Shown here in pieces: positions 1-9,643 of a stretch of DNA of 64,000 bases. Both the position numbers and the translations under genes were made by a program. Each line of letters starts with the position of its first letter. Position 1 is the first letter of the stretch. Where the stretch lies: the NCBI RefSeq assembly GCF_030169785.1, contig NZ_CP125854.1, forward strand, positions 2,914,001 to 2,978,000, in the 5' to 3' direction. The notes beneath the pieces were generated by a model. It worked only from the letters and a program-made list of their open reading frames with translations. It searched no databases and was not told where the DNA came from. Source of the stretch: Bdellovibrio sp. 22V (GTDB taxonomy: Bacteria; Bdellovibrionota; Bdellovibrionia; Bdellovibrionales; Bdellovibrionaceae).

Positions 1-246
1 CTGAACACCCACGTCACCCAACTTCAATTCGTCAACGGCACCACGAACTTGGTCGATGGTGACCGGTTGAGCGAACTTCACTTGAATCTCAGTACCACCT
101 TTAAAGTCGATACCGTAAGTGATCCCGTGAACACCCAAGTAAATCAAAGAAGCTACGACCAAAAGCAGTGAAATACCGCCGAAGAACCAAGCTTTACCAA
201 CAAAATCAAAACGGCCAAAAGATTCTACTTTATTATTGTTAGCCAT
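1..246 (-). CDS. secF: Protein translocase subunit SecF (N-terminal part, runs off window)
   Basis: This is the first 82 codons of SecF, the smaller partner of SecD in the inner-membrane SecDF complex that uses the proton gradient to help proteins released from SecYEG across the membrane. Visible are a short polar N-terminus, one membrane segment (around residues 18-38) and the family motif YGIDFKGGTEIQVKF at the start of the periplasmic domain. The ATG at 246 lies 9 bases after the secD stop, so the two are cotranscribed. The rest of the gene lies outside the window. Confidence is high because of both the motif and the secD neighbour. Confidence 0.95.
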   Translation of the reverse strand, partial: MANNNKVESFGRFDFVGKAWFFGGISLLLVVASLIYLGVHGITYGIDFKGGTEIQVKFAQPVTIDQVRGAVDELKLGDVGVQ

Positions 247-255
247 ACTCACCTA

Positions 256-1950
256 CTAAACCGAAAGCTTCTTGAAGTTGAATTTATTCACAAGCGTATC
301 AACGATCACTTTAGATACGAATACGTTCGCGAACATAGAAGTTACGATACCGATCAAAAGAGTCACCGCAAAACCACGCACCGGACCTGTACCGAAGTAC
401 AAAAGAACCACAGCTGTTGCCGCTGTCGTCACGTTGGCATCGATGATCGCAGACATCGCACGATGGTAACCTTCTTTCACAGCCACCTTAATACTATGTC
501 CCAGTCTCAGCTCTTCCTTGATACGCTCATTGATCAGAACGTTCGCATCGACAGCAAAGCCGACAGTCAAAGCGATACCCGCAATACCTGGCAAAGTCAG
601 AGTCGCGCCGAAGCTTGTCAACAAAGCGAAGATTGAAAGGATGTTGATTCCCAACGCCACGCTCGCGATAGCTCCCATAGAACGGTAGTAGATAACCATG
701 AACAAGACGACGATCAAAGCGCCTACATAAGATCCCATCTTCGCTTTATTGATGGCATCCGCACCCAATGTCGGACCCACACGTCTTTCTTCCAATTGCT
801 CCAAAGAAGCAGGCAAAGCACCCGCACGAAGAGCCGTTGAAATCATTTTCGCTTCATCCATCATTTGGTTACGGTCACGATTTCCGCCCAAAGTAACAAC
901 CGCAGAACCACCCGCGATACGATCACGAATGCTTGGCGCTGATTTTACAACTTTATCAAGCACGATGGCCATTTGTTTGCCAACGTTTGCGCCCGTCAAG
1001 TCTGCGAACTTCGCAGCCCCAGCAGCGTTAAAGTTCAAAGAAACTTGCGGCATATTGTATTGGTCGTAACCAACGAAAGCGTCATCAAGTGCGCCACCGC
1101 CAAGATCCGTGTCCGTTTTCAAAAGATAAGGAACTGCGCCTGCTTCCATTGTTGTCGCATTGGCAGACTTCTCGAAATAAACAACCGTTTTTTCCGGCAG
1201 CTTTCCTTTAAGATCTTCGTTCACGCGCGTTACGTAGTCAGAGTACTTCAATGTCTCCATTGAGTAGTTCCCTGCTTTTTCAGCTTCCGCGATCATTGCT
1301 TGAAGTTCTTGCGGAGTTTTTTCCGTAGACACAATCATGAAGTCCAACTTCGCCGTTGTATTGATAAGCTGTTTTGCTTTTTCCGCATCAGCCATACCCG
1401 GAAGCTGAATCAAAATGCGGTTGGCGCCTTGTTGAGAGATAGAAGGCTCCGCCACACCGAATTCGTCGATACGGTTACGGATCGTTTCAATCGCCTGTTG
1501 GATCACGCGATTTTTGTACTCATTCAAGTAAGCATCAAAGTAACGAGCCGTTACAGACGTATCTGTCGTTCCCATCACTTGTAGCACTGTATTGTATTTC
1601 GAAGAAAGGAACTGCTCAATCGCAGCACGATCCGTTGCGTTTGCCACTGTGATCGTCATTTCACCTTGTTCCGGCTTTTCAGACTTGATGTCAGCAAATG
1701 CAACATTTTCCTTTTGCATCTCTGCTTTCATGGAAGTCATCAAACGATTGAGGCTTTCTTTAACAACGCCGTCAACGTCCACGCCCATAACAAGATGCAA
1801 ACCACCTTGGATATCCAAGCCGTAGTTCAATTTTTGCTTAGATGGCCACCAAGATTTTTCACCAAAGTTCACCACGTTTGGCATAACCCAAACTAGGGCT
1901 GCCACAACACCTATAACCGCGAGAGCTGATCTCCAACGAAGTCCTTCCAT
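256..1950 (-). CDS. secD: Protein translocase subunit SecD
   Basis: SecD of the SecDF-YajC complex, an RND-superfamily inner-membrane protein that drives late steps of protein export. The 564 residues show one N-terminal membrane segment (about 8-27), the motif YGLDIQGGLHLVMGVD at the start of the large periplasmic region, and a C-terminal block of five membrane helices from about residue 405. That block contains the conserved GFAVDANVLINERIKEEL stretch with the proton-path Asp. Length is normal for the family. Its ATG overlaps the yajC stop (TAATG), which implies translational coupling, and secF follows directly. Confidence 0.97.
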   Translation of the reverse strand: MEGLRWRSALAVIGVVAALVWVMPNVVNFGEKSWWPSKQKLNYGLDIQGGLHLVMGVDVDGVVKESLNRLMTSMKAEMQKENVAFADIKSEKPEQGEMTITVANATDRAAIEQFLSSKYNTVLQVMGTTDTSVTARYFDAYLNEYKNRVIQQAIETIRNRIDEFGVAEPSISQQGANRILIQLPGMADAEKAKQLINTTAKLDFMIVSTEKTPQELQAMIAEAEKAGNYSMETLKYSDYVTRVNEDLKGKLPEKTVVYFEKSANATTMEAGAVPYLLKTDTDLGGGALDDAFVGYDQYNMPQVSLNFNAAGAAKFADLTGANVGKQMAIVLDKVVKSAPSIRDRIAGGSAVVTLGGNRDRNQMMDEAKMISTALRAGALPASLEQLEERRVGPTLGADAINKAKMGSYVGALIVVLFMVIYYRSMGAIASVALGINILSIFALLTSFGATLTLPGIAGIALTVGFAVDANVLINERIKEELRLGHSIKVAVKEGYHRAMSAIIDANVTTAATAVVLLYFGTGPVRGFAVTLLIGIVTSMFANVFVSKVIVDTLVNKFNFKKLSV

Positions 1951-2288
1951 TATTTCTTTTCCTCTGCTGTTGCTGCTTTCTGAGATGTAGCAATTTGGCT
2001 GCGAAGCATTTTTACTTTAACGCCGTCAGCGATTTCCAAAGTAACAAATTGCTCGTTGATTCCTTCAACACGACCCAAGATACCGGAGGACGTGATCACT
2101 TCGTCACCACGCTTAACTTCGGACAAGAATTTCTGATGTTCCTTTTGTCTTTTCGCTTGAGGGCGGATGATGAGGAAATAGAAAATCACGAAGATAAAGA
2201 TAAAAGGCACAAACATTTCAAAGGCAGAAGGCTGCCCGCCAGGAGCTGTTTGCGCATGAGCTGTCGATACAAGAAGTCCGAATAACAT
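1950..2288 (-). CDS. yajC: Sec translocon accessory subunit YajC
   Basis: YajC is a small single-span protein that associates with SecDF. The product has one hydrophobic helix (FVPFIFIFVIFYFLIIRP, about 25-42) followed by the typical basic stretch and a compact domain containing RGDEVITSSGILGRV. I place the start at the ATG at 2288 because GGAGG lies 6-10 bases upstream; a longer TTG-initiated reading to 2300 would run through this ribosome-binding site. It lies between tgt and secD, in the order seen in many proteobacteria. The N-terminal stretch before the membrane helix looks like a signal peptide ending AHA. Confidence 0.93.
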   Translation of the reverse strand: MLFGLLVSTAHAQTAPGGQPSAFEMFVPFIFIFVIFYFLIIRPQAKRQKEHQKFLSEVKRGDEVITSSGILGRVEGINEQFVTLEIADGVKVKMLRSQIATSQKAATAEEKK

Positions 2289-2354
2289 TGATTCCTCCAA
2301 TTTTTACTGACAGTAAAATTCAGCATTATTCTTAGGAAGAATCAATATTTAAGT

Positions 2355-3494
<1,140 letters not shown>

Positions 3495-3498
3495 TCAC

Positions 3499-4602
3499 TC
3501 ATTTCAATTTGAGAGCTGCTTCAGCTTCCGCGCCTGCAGGCGCTCCAGCACTGCCGGCATCCGCCGAGCCGGCATCCGCGGAGCCCGCCGAGCGGGACCA
3601 GCACGTTAAATCTCCGTAAGAGAAGAGCCGGAACTTTCTCTCAATAGCCCATTGATAGCAAGCTTTAACTCTTTCTAGAGACGAAAATCCCGCCACTAAC
3701 GCCAAGAGCGTTGATTGCGGCTGATGGAAATTCGTCAGGAGATAATCGACGATTTTAAATTTATATCCCGGTTGAATCAGAAGTTTTGTGAAGCCGCGAT
3801 ATCCTTCCGAATCAGATCCGGAAAGAAGCCCCTGCCCCACGCTTTCCAAAGAACGTGTCGAGGTGGTGCCCAGCGCCCACACTTTTTTTCCTGCCGCCCG
3901 CGCGGCTTGAATGGTGTTCCAGGAAGAGGCCGTAACTTCAACATACTCTTCATGCATATCGTGATCGTTCAGATCTTCCGCCGTGACCGGCAAGAAAGTT
4001 CCAAGCCCCACATGCAAAGTGACTTCGCAAATCTGCACGCCTTGGGCGCGCAAGTTCTGCATGTCTTGATCGGAAAAATGCAAACTCGCAGTGGGTGCTG
4101 CAAAACTGCCCGGCGTTTTAGCCCAAGCCGTTTGATACCAGGACTCGTCGGCCTCCACCGTGTGGCGTTGGTCGCGCGCTTTTTGAATATATGGCGGCAG
4201 TGGAAGCTCTGCGATTTTTTGAAAATAATCTTCGCTGACTTCACGGCTCAAACGTACTTTTTGCGGACGGCCTTTTTCAATCAAGGTCATCTGCAACCCC
4301 AAGGGCAGCTCAATCACAGCGCCGGGCTTGAACTTCTTGGAAGGAAATAAAACTTCCCAGTCCGTGGCATTCATTTGTTTCAGAAACAGAATTTCCAGAT
4401 CCCCTGAAAACACACGGCGCTTTAACACCTTCGTATTATTCACGACAAGCACGTCGCCAGCTGGAATACGCTGTACTAACTCTTGCAGAGAGATTTCTTG
4501 CGGACCTGTGACAGCATCCACCCACATCACGCGTGAAGGTCTTTGGGGAGACGTAGCAATCAGCTCCTCAGGAAAAGTGAATTCGAGATCCGTCAGTTTC
4601 AT
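3499..4602 (-). CDS. queA: S-adenosylmethionine:tRNA ribosyltransferase-isomerase QueA
   Basis: QueA adds the ribosyl group of S-adenosylmethionine to preQ1-34 in tRNA, forming epoxyqueuosine; it acts in the cytoplasm after Tgt. Family motifs seen are the N-terminal FPEELIATSPQRPSRVM, VVNNTKVLKRR, TASLHFS, VTLHVGLGTFLPV and the C-terminal LLTNFHQPQSTLLALV. The usual enzyme stops just after a FFSYGD motif; here FSYGDL is followed by about 30 extra residues made of Gly-Ser-Ala-Asp-Ala repeats and an Ala/Glu stretch. The tail is encoded by GC-rich repetitive DNA (about 3510-3600). The start is the ATG at 4602; tgt follows closely. Confidence 0.95.
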   Translation of the reverse strand: MKLTDLEFTFPEELIATSPQRPSRVMWVDAVTGPQEISLQELVQRIPAGDVLVVNNTKVLKRRVFSGDLEILFLKQMNATDWEVLFPSKKFKPGAVIELPLGLQMTLIEKGRPQKVRLSREVSEDYFQKIAELPLPPYIQKARDQRHTVEADESWYQTAWAKTPGSFAAPTASLHFSDQDMQNLRAQGVQICEVTLHVGLGTFLPVTAEDLNDHDMHEEYVEVTASSWNTIQAARAAGKKVWALGTTSTRSLESVGQGLLSGSDSEGYRGFTKLLIQPGYKFKIVDYLLTNFHQPQSTLLALVAGFSSLERVKACYQWAIERKFRLFSYGDLTCWSRSAGSADAGSADAGSAGAPAGAEAEAALKLK

Positions 4603-4684
4603 AGATCCTCTTATTTATCATAAGCGGACCGCAATTTGGCACTTTTTTCTGGCCTCAGAGAGCGAAAAAGCCTACAACGATGAC

Positions 4685-5524
4685 ATGACTTTAGGGCCTC
4701 TTTTGCTTTTATTCTCAGCTTTTCTCCACGCCTCGTGGAATGCCATTGCGAAATCAGCAAAAGACAAGGAAAGCTTTCTTTTCCTCACGATTCTTCTGAG
4801 CGGCCTGATCACCTTAGGCATCGTCCTCACATATGGCGGCTTTCAAATTCCTTCCGGCAAAGTAGGTTGGATCAGCGTTCTTTCGGGCGTTTTCGAGGGG
4901 CTTTACTTTATCACTTTAGCCAAAGCTTTGAAAGAATCCGCACTCGGGAAGGCCTATTCCATTATGCGCGGCGGAGCCATGATCATCGTCTGGCTGGTAT
5001 CGACGATTTTCTTTGCAGAGACTGCGGGCCTTTTTCAGTACTTCGGCGCCTTTCTTATCTTTCTTGGTATTGTCGTGATGAATTTTAAAGGATTTTCGGG
5101 CGGCAATCTTTTAAACGGAAGTTTTTGGTCTGCGATGAGCGCAGTTTTTATCGCCGGGTATCACTTAAGCTATCACCAGGCTTTAGCAGCACAAGCGGAT
5201 CCGCGTTCGTTGTTTTGTATCGCGATGTTAGTCAGTCTGCCGTTTTTATTTTGGAGTTTGCGTGAAGAGCCCATCAAGCGTCTTCGCCACACGCTCACTC
5301 GCCATCCTTGGGCCGTGATGGTGACGGGTTCTGCGGCGACAGGTTCTTTTTTAATTTTTCTTTACGGGCTTCAAGTTTCAGCGCCGGGCTTTGCCATTTC
5401 CCTTCGCAATACCTCGATTTTTTTCGCCGTCTTGTTTTCGTACTTCCTTAAAGAGTCCCTCTCCCGTTTGCAGATTGTCGGCGCCTGCGGCATTGGTCTT
5501 GGCGCCGTTCTGCTAAGTCTGTAG
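4685..5524 (+). CDS. EamA/DMT-family transporter
   Basis: A predicted ten-helix inner-membrane transporter of the drug/metabolite transporter superfamily, with two EamA halves (about residues 2-130 and 145-279). The first half starts with LLFSAFLHASWNAIAK and contains the GLYFITLAKALKESALGKAYSIMRGG stretch reminiscent of metabolite exporters. The start is the ATG at 4685: upstream in-frame codons run through the divergent queA promoter region and read as non-protein. The substrate cannot be told from sequence. It is transcribed divergently from queA and has no obvious partner downstream. Confidence 0.85.
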   Translation: MTLGPLLLLFSAFLHASWNAIAKSAKDKESFLFLTILLSGLITLGIVLTYGGFQIPSGKVGWISVLSGVFEGLYFITLAKALKESALGKAYSIMRGGAMIIVWLVSTIFFAETAGLFQYFGAFLIFLGIVVMNFKGFSGGNLLNGSFWSAMSAVFIAGYHLSYHQALAAQADPRSLFCIAMLVSLPFLFWSLREEPIKRLRHTLTRHPWAVMVTGSAATGSFLIFLYGLQVSAPGFAISLRNTSIFFAVLFSYFLKESLSRLQIVGACGIGLGAVLLSL

Positions 5525-5527
5525 TTG

Positions 5528-6121
5528 TTAAAGTGTCAGAGGAATGCTCACGCTGATCAGACCCACTTTGTTTTTTAAGTCTTCATCAAAAGTTCCCGTG
5601 ACCGGCCCGGCTTCCTGCAATTCAGATTCGTTGTATTGAAGATCCATGTACTCGACATTCAAACTCACGAAGAAAATGCGGAATCCTAAACCGACCTTGG
5701 GACCATGGGCTCCGGTGAACTTCAAATCAACGTCGCCGCTCTTATCGGGATCCAAATCTCCCCCGAAAATATAACCGCCCCATATGCGCAGACCTATTCC
5801 GGGCATTTGCGCTCCGAGGATCGCGCCATAAGTGGTCGACACGGCTTCGGCATCATAGTTCGTTGCCGAGTTGTCAAAATCAGGTTTCGAATAGGAGCCA
5901 TCAAGCCCCATAAAGAATACATCATTGACGTGGATGCCGAGCTTCAGGTTCAAACCAAATCCCGTCTGATTTCCCGTCGAACTGCTTAACGGAGCCGGCC
6001 AATCCAATTCGTTGTCTCCGCGCTCGTAAGTAATTCCGGGCTCGATATAAAACCCGACGGCATGCGCCTGGTTTGACAGCAAGAAGAGTACTAATAGCAG
6101 GCATAGGCCCATGTATTTCAT
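5528..6121 (-). CDS. Outer-membrane beta-barrel-like protein, function unknown
   Basis: A 197-residue exported protein. It has a clear signal peptide (MKYMGLCLLLVLFLLSNQAHA) and then alternating polar/hydrophobic stretches rich in Gly, Asp and aromatic residues, such as GFGLNLKLGIHVNDVFFMGLDGSYS and VGLGFRIFFVSLNVEYMDL, ending in ISVSIPLTL. This looks like a small eight-stranded barrel of the OmpW/OmpX style, but I do not recognise a specific family. The ATG at 6121 is preceded by AAGGAG. A second exported gene lies 22 bases upstream on the same strand, so the two are probably cotranscribed. Confidence 0.8.
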   Translation of the reverse strand: MKYMGLCLLLVLFLLSNQAHAVGFYIEPGITYERGDNELDWPAPLSSSTGNQTGFGLNLKLGIHVNDVFFMGLDGSYSKPDFDNSATNYDAEAVSTTYGAILGAQMPGIGLRIWGGYIFGGDLDPDKSGDVDLKFTGAHGPKVGLGFRIFFVSLNVEYMDLQYNESELQEAGPVTGTFDEDLKNKVGLISVSIPLTL

Positions 6122-6143
6122 GGCGAACTCCTTTCCCAAGTCC

Positions 6144-6689
6144 CTATTCGGTGTAGACCATAATCAAAGCTTTGGAAGCTTTCGCGCGTTGATTGAAAAC
6201 GCCTGCTTCTTTATCCGTTCGCGGAGCCGCTCCGCTGCTTTCCATTTTCTTTTTTAGTTTTGCATCCGGAGTCGACAAAAACTTTTGTAAAGCGTTCGGT
6301 CTTTCACTCATATTAAAGACGTCAACATCCCGCACGGCGGTTTCGCTCTTGATATAACGACGGATGTTGTCTGCTCTTCGCTTTGCTAAGTCGATGTCTT
6401 GATCTGACGCTCGCGTATCCGCCGCTGGATATTCTCGATCCGCCCATACCGCGACTTTGACCTCTTCGATTTTTCCGGAGTTGCCACTCTTCGCGATGAT
6501 GTCTTGAATTTCTTTTTTTGCACGATCGTTAAGATCCGCGCTGCCTTCTTTAAAAGAAATTTCCGTGGCCATAGCAGCTCCCAAAGCGCGCGACGCTTTT
6601 TCGGTGGCAGAATCAATGGCCGCCTCTGCTTGCGATGCCGCTAAACTGAGAATAAAAACAGTCAGGGCAAAAATCAGCTTTGAGTTCAT
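6144..6689 (-). CDS. Periplasmic protein with a partial OmpA-C-like domain
   Basis: A signal peptide (about residues 1-24, ending AEA) precedes a 155-residue domain. The stretch ISFKEGSADLNDRAKKEIQDI followed by VAVWADREYPA and DIDLAKRRADNIRRYIK resembles the OmpA C-terminal peptidoglycan-binding fold, where a strand, a helix and an R-A-x-x-V/I-x-x-Y helix follow in this order. Match is partial and the canonical peptidoglycan-contact residues are not clear. The ATG at 6689 sits 8 bases after an AAGGA; an alternative GTG at 6695 is too close to it. It is probably cotranscribed with the barrel protein downstream. Confidence 0.78.
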   Translation of the reverse strand: MNSKLIFALTVFILSLAASQAEAAIDSATEKASRALGAAMATEISFKEGSADLNDRAKKEIQDIIAKSGNSGKIEEVKVAVWADREYPAADTRASDQDIDLAKRRADNIRRYIKSETAVRDVDVFNMSERPNALQKFLSTPDAKLKKKMESSGAAPRTDKEAGVFNQRAKASKALIMVYTE

Positions 6690-6765
6690 AGACACATCCT
6701 TTCTCTGAAAGTCCCAGCAAGGAACCTCTGAAGCTCCTTGCTGGTTGCAATTTCCTTAATAGAAA

Positions 6766-7461
6766 TTAACTGCGCTTGTCTTGTCTTCCCTGATTCGATG
6801 AGGATCCTCTTTGATCTCCGGAGCTTGGGTTGGATGAACTGGATCGTCCTTGATTTCCGGTTTGTCGCGTTTCTCCCGACGAAGACGACTGTCCTCCTCC
6901 TCGTGAATCTCGTGGTTCTTGCGAACTGCCGCGGGATCCACTGGAATCTCGGGAACCTTGACTGAATTGTTGCGATCCCGACTGGGATCCGGCTTGTTGT
7001 GATCCCGATGTTTGGGATTGGCTGCTTTGACCGCGTTGCTGTTGAGTTGAGCCGCTTTGCATTGATTGGTTCGAGCCCGAACGAGACGCGCCGGAATCTC
7101 CCGTTTGTCTTGATTGTTGCTGACCTGCATTTTTTGATCCTTGTGTAAATTCACCCGAGCTGCGAGAGCTGGATTGTTGTTGCGATTGAGATTGCGAGCC
7201 TCGTGACGAACTCATATTTTGAGAGGACGAACCCGACACAGAGTGGGAGCCCGCCGCCGTTCCACAGCGTTCAATAACTTCATCCAGTTTTTCTTCGGCT
7301 TCATCCGGTTGCAGATTGTATTTTTCCTGCACCAACTCAGAAATGGCTTCAACATCGCCATGGGTATTCTCTAAGTCACTGCTGCTCAGTTTGCTCCACT
7401 GTTTTTGAATTTCGCTTTTGACTTTGCTCCAGTCACCTTGAGGAATGTTTGAGTGAATCAT
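6766..7461 (-). CDS. CsbD-like stress protein with a long Ser/Gly/Gln-rich disordered tail
   Basis: Residues about 7-65 (GDWSKVKSEIQKQWSKLSSSDLENT ... DEAEEKLDEVIERC, interrupted here) resemble the CsbD/YjbJ helical domain found in small general-stress proteins of unknown mechanism. Unlike the usual ~65-residue members, this one carries about 165 further residues made almost only of Ser, Gly, Gln, Asn, Arg and Thr, with many GSQ/SSG/QQS repeats. Such composition predicts an intrinsically disordered, hydrophilic tail. The ATG at 7461 has AAGGAG upstream. There is no signal peptide, so it is cytoplasmic as read. Confidence 0.83.
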   Translation of the reverse strand: MIHSNIPQGDWSKVKSEIQKQWSKLSSSDLENTHGDVEAISELVQEKYNLQPDEAEEKLDEVIERCGTAAGSHSVSGSSSQNMSSSRGSQSQSQQQSSSRSSGEFTQGSKNAGQQQSRQTGDSGASRSGSNQSMQSGSTQQQRGQSSQSQTSGSQQAGSQSGSQQFSQGSRDSSGSRGSSQEPRDSRGGGQSSSSGETRQTGNQGRSSSSNPSSGDQRGSSSNQGRQDKRS

Positions 7462-7619
7462 GACCTTCTCCTTTGCCATTTGTTAATAGTCAGCACGCAA
7501 TCCTGCGCACCCTTTACGAAGCGAAAAGAGGGCCAGAGTAAACAGCGGTCACTGAGGGCTTATTTGCAGAAGAGCGCGCGAAATAACAAAGCAGAGGCGA
7601 CTTGCCCCTAAAGGATTGC

Positions 7620-7642
7620 GCGAATTGCCACTTGCAATTCGC
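7620..7642. repeat. Perfect 9-bp inverted repeat (GCGAATTGC / GCAATTCGC)
   Basis: GCGAATTGC (7620-7628) and GCAATTCGC (7634-7642) are separated by CACTT. It lies between the carbonic anhydrase stop and the CsbD-like gene start, both on the minus strand. No T-run follows on either strand, so it is not a classical terminator; it could be an operator for the CsbD-like gene or an mRNA 3'-end stem. Confidence 0.6.
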
Positions 7643-7699
7643 ACATAGCTAAGACTTAACATGGTACTTTCATCCAGCTTTAGACGAATGAAGTAAATA

Positions 7700-8377
7700 T
7701 TAACGTTGATTTTTTAGAACGGAGAAATCGACTTCTTGGAAAGCGTCGGAAGAGTCGTCATAGTGCCAGAGCTGCCCACTTTCAAGATCGAAATAGACGC
7801 CGAAAAGTTGCAGACCGTTTTTTTGAATCGCTTCTTCAATGAACGGGAACGTGCGAAGATTTTGTAAAGAGATCACAATAGAATCACGCTCGCACTCGCG
7901 GCACAACGTATCCGTGTCCGCATGAGGATTTTTCGTCAAAGATTTTTGTTTCGCATCCTTCGCAATACTCATCCACTGCGCGACGAATCCGCCCTGCTTG
8001 ACGTTTTGTGGTTCAAACAAAGCGCGAATGCCGCCGCACTGACGGTGACCTAATACAACGATGTTCTCAACCTGAAGATTCACAACGGCAAATTCAATCG
8101 CCGCACTCACCCCGTGGAAGCCGCGGTCGGATTCAAACGGAGGAACCAAGTTCGCAACGTTGCGGATAACAAACATTTCACCGGGAGAAGAAGAAAAAAG
8201 AATCGCGGGATCAACACGAGAGTCACTGCAGGCAATCATCAAGGTTTTAGGACGTTGGCCGGAGCTGGCAAGACGGTCGTAAAGCGAATGCTCTTCTTTA
8301 AAAAAGCGATCGCGGAATCTTTTGAATCCGACGACCATACGAAGAATTTCTTTTTTTAGGGTCCACTCTTGATTCAT
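7700..8377 (-). CDS. Beta-class carbonic anhydrase
   Basis: Interconverts CO2 and bicarbonate. The zinc-binding motifs of beta carbonic anhydrases are present: CSDSR (Cys ~49, Asp, Arg) and HRQCGG (His ~109 and Cys ~112), along with VIRNVANLVPP and the GVSAAIEFAV segment. 225 residues is a normal length. There is no signal peptide, so it is cytoplasmic. The start ATG has GAGG upstream. It follows the sulfatase operon on the same strand after a 220-base gap and is likely transcribed separately. Confidence 0.93.
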   Translation of the reverse strand: MNQEWTLKKEILRMVVGFKRFRDRFFKEEHSLYDRLASSGQRPKTLMIACSDSRVDPAILFSSSPGEMFVIRNVANLVPPFESDRGFHGVSAAIEFAVVNLQVENIVVLGHRQCGGIRALFEPQNVKQGGFVAQWMSIAKDAKQKSLTKNPHADTDTLCRECERDSIVISLQNLRTFPFIEEAIQKNGLQLFGVYFDLESGQLWHYDDSSDAFQEVDFSVLKNQR

Positions 8378-8597
8378 ATTTTTCGACCTCGCAAATCACA
8401 AAAAGGCATAATAGAGGTCTTAAATCTTGTCAAACGTGCCGCGTAAAAACTCTGCGCCGCTCATAGTTATGTGGCTTTTTAACGCCGTTAAAACGCCCCT
8501 GCCCGAAAGTTCGACAGCTACTCTCTTGGTATCGCTCTCGAACAGGGGGCTGCATAAAAACAGCAATCTATTTGTAAAAGAATTTTTATTTGCGCTC

Positions 8598-9008
8598 TTA
8601 AGAGAGATTCTTCGAAATATCCGTGGGTTTCAATCGATTCAAAGCCTCGTTTAGATTCGCGTGCAAAAGAACAAAGTTGGGATCATTGTTCAAGTGTGTT
8701 TGGTAGCGATCGTACAAAAACGAGTCTCCGACCGAGCGACGAAGCACGAAGGCGATTTGATCTTTCATACACACCAGATCTTCGTCGGAAACATTTTCTG
8801 ATTCCTCAAGAAACGCGTCGAGTTCAGCGATGAGCGCTGAAAATGGCTGAAGCCATTTAAAGTTTTTGTCGTGTGTAAGAATCTGCAAAAAATCAAAGGG
8901 GCTGATTCTTCTTTCGAAAAACTTTTCCGCGTCCAGCCTTTCAAGTTCCAAAAACCGACGGTGCACTTCTTTCAACATATGCGTAACACGCAAAAGATTT
9001 TCTTTCAT
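8598..9008 (-). CDS. Small helical protein of unknown function, last gene of the sulfatase operon
   Basis: A 136-residue, mainly alpha-helical, charged cytoplasmic protein without motifs I recognise. Segments such as LLRVTHMLKEVHRRFLELERLDAEKF and SPFDFLQILTHDKNFKWLQPFSALIAELD resemble small helical-bundle proteins, but I do not assign a family. The ATG at 9008 follows TAGGAG at proper distance and lies 7 bases after the MarC-type gene stop, so it is the last member of the minus-strand run that begins at 13662. Confidence 0.75.
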   Translation of the reverse strand: MKENLLRVTHMLKEVHRRFLELERLDAEKFFERRISPFDFLQILTHDKNFKWLQPFSALIAELDAFLEESENVSDEDLVCMKDQIAFVLRRSVGDSFLYDRYQTHLNNDPNFVLLHANLNEALNRLKPTDISKNLS

Positions 9009-9015
9009 AACACTC

Positions 9016-9636
9016 CTAAGAGGCTCGCAGGGCCATGAGCCCCACATGAATCATATTCACAGCCAGTGCTGCCTGAAGCACCCCCAGGATTGCACCAAGG
9101 ACCTGCAAGATCACGAGACCGACCTTCCCCATAATCTTCCGAACTAATATCATAGCAAGAAGATTTAGAAGCATGACGAGCCCCAACATAGAAAAAACCG
9201 TCATCGTTCGCGCCCAATCCATACTGATGGCCAAAAAAATAACGAGAACGGCCATGCCAAATGGCGTGATGATCATGGATAAAGCGGTATTGAGAGCGAG
9301 TCCCTCCATCTTGACCTCGGTATTTGAAGTCTCTCCTTTTTCCACTTTGATTTTTAAAATCATCGAGAATGCGACAATCGCGAAAATAAGTCCTGCCGTG
9401 ACTTCAAGAATGGGAATGGGAATCTTCCATTTCTCCAAAAGCGATTTCCCGACAAATCCTCCGAGGACTAACGAGGTCATCGCAATAATCACAGAACGAA
9501 ATGCGACTGTTCGGAGCTGTGCGGGTGCTAATGGCTGTGTCAACTTAAAGAAGGGTCCCAGAACTCGAAACGGGCCAAACATAATAAAGAATAAAGTAAA
9601 TATTTGCGATGCGCTGACAAGATATTCTTTTTCCAT
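9016..9636 (-). CDS. MarC-family integral membrane protein
   Basis: Six hydrophobic segments in about 206 residues and the opening FTLFFIMFGPFRVLGPFF match the MarC/UPF0056 family layout (F..I.DP.G..P.F). The central segment ALNTALSMIITPFGMAVLV corresponds to the family's repeated pore-like P-x-G motif. MarC proteins have no proven substrate. ATG 9636 is used because a GAGG ribosome-binding site precedes it; the upstream GTG is too close. The gene starts 7 bases downstream of the DUF202 gene stop. Confidence 0.82.
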   Translation of the reverse strand: MEKEYLVSASQIFTLFFIMFGPFRVLGPFFKLTQPLAPAQLRTVAFRSVIIAMTSLVLGGFVGKSLLEKWKIPIPILEVTAGLIFAIVAFSMILKIKVEKGETSNTEVKMEGLALNTALSMIITPFGMAVLVIFLAISMDWARTMTVFSMLGLVMLLNLLAMILVRKIMGKVGLVILQVLGAILGVLQAALAVNMIHVGLMALRAS

Positions 9637-9643
9637 TTTCACC

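Noticed and set aside
8427-8654. 75-codon plus-strand ORF between carbonic anhydrase and the small helical protein
   Set aside because: No ribosome-binding site, overlaps the 3' end of the minus-strand gene, and composition does not look like protein.
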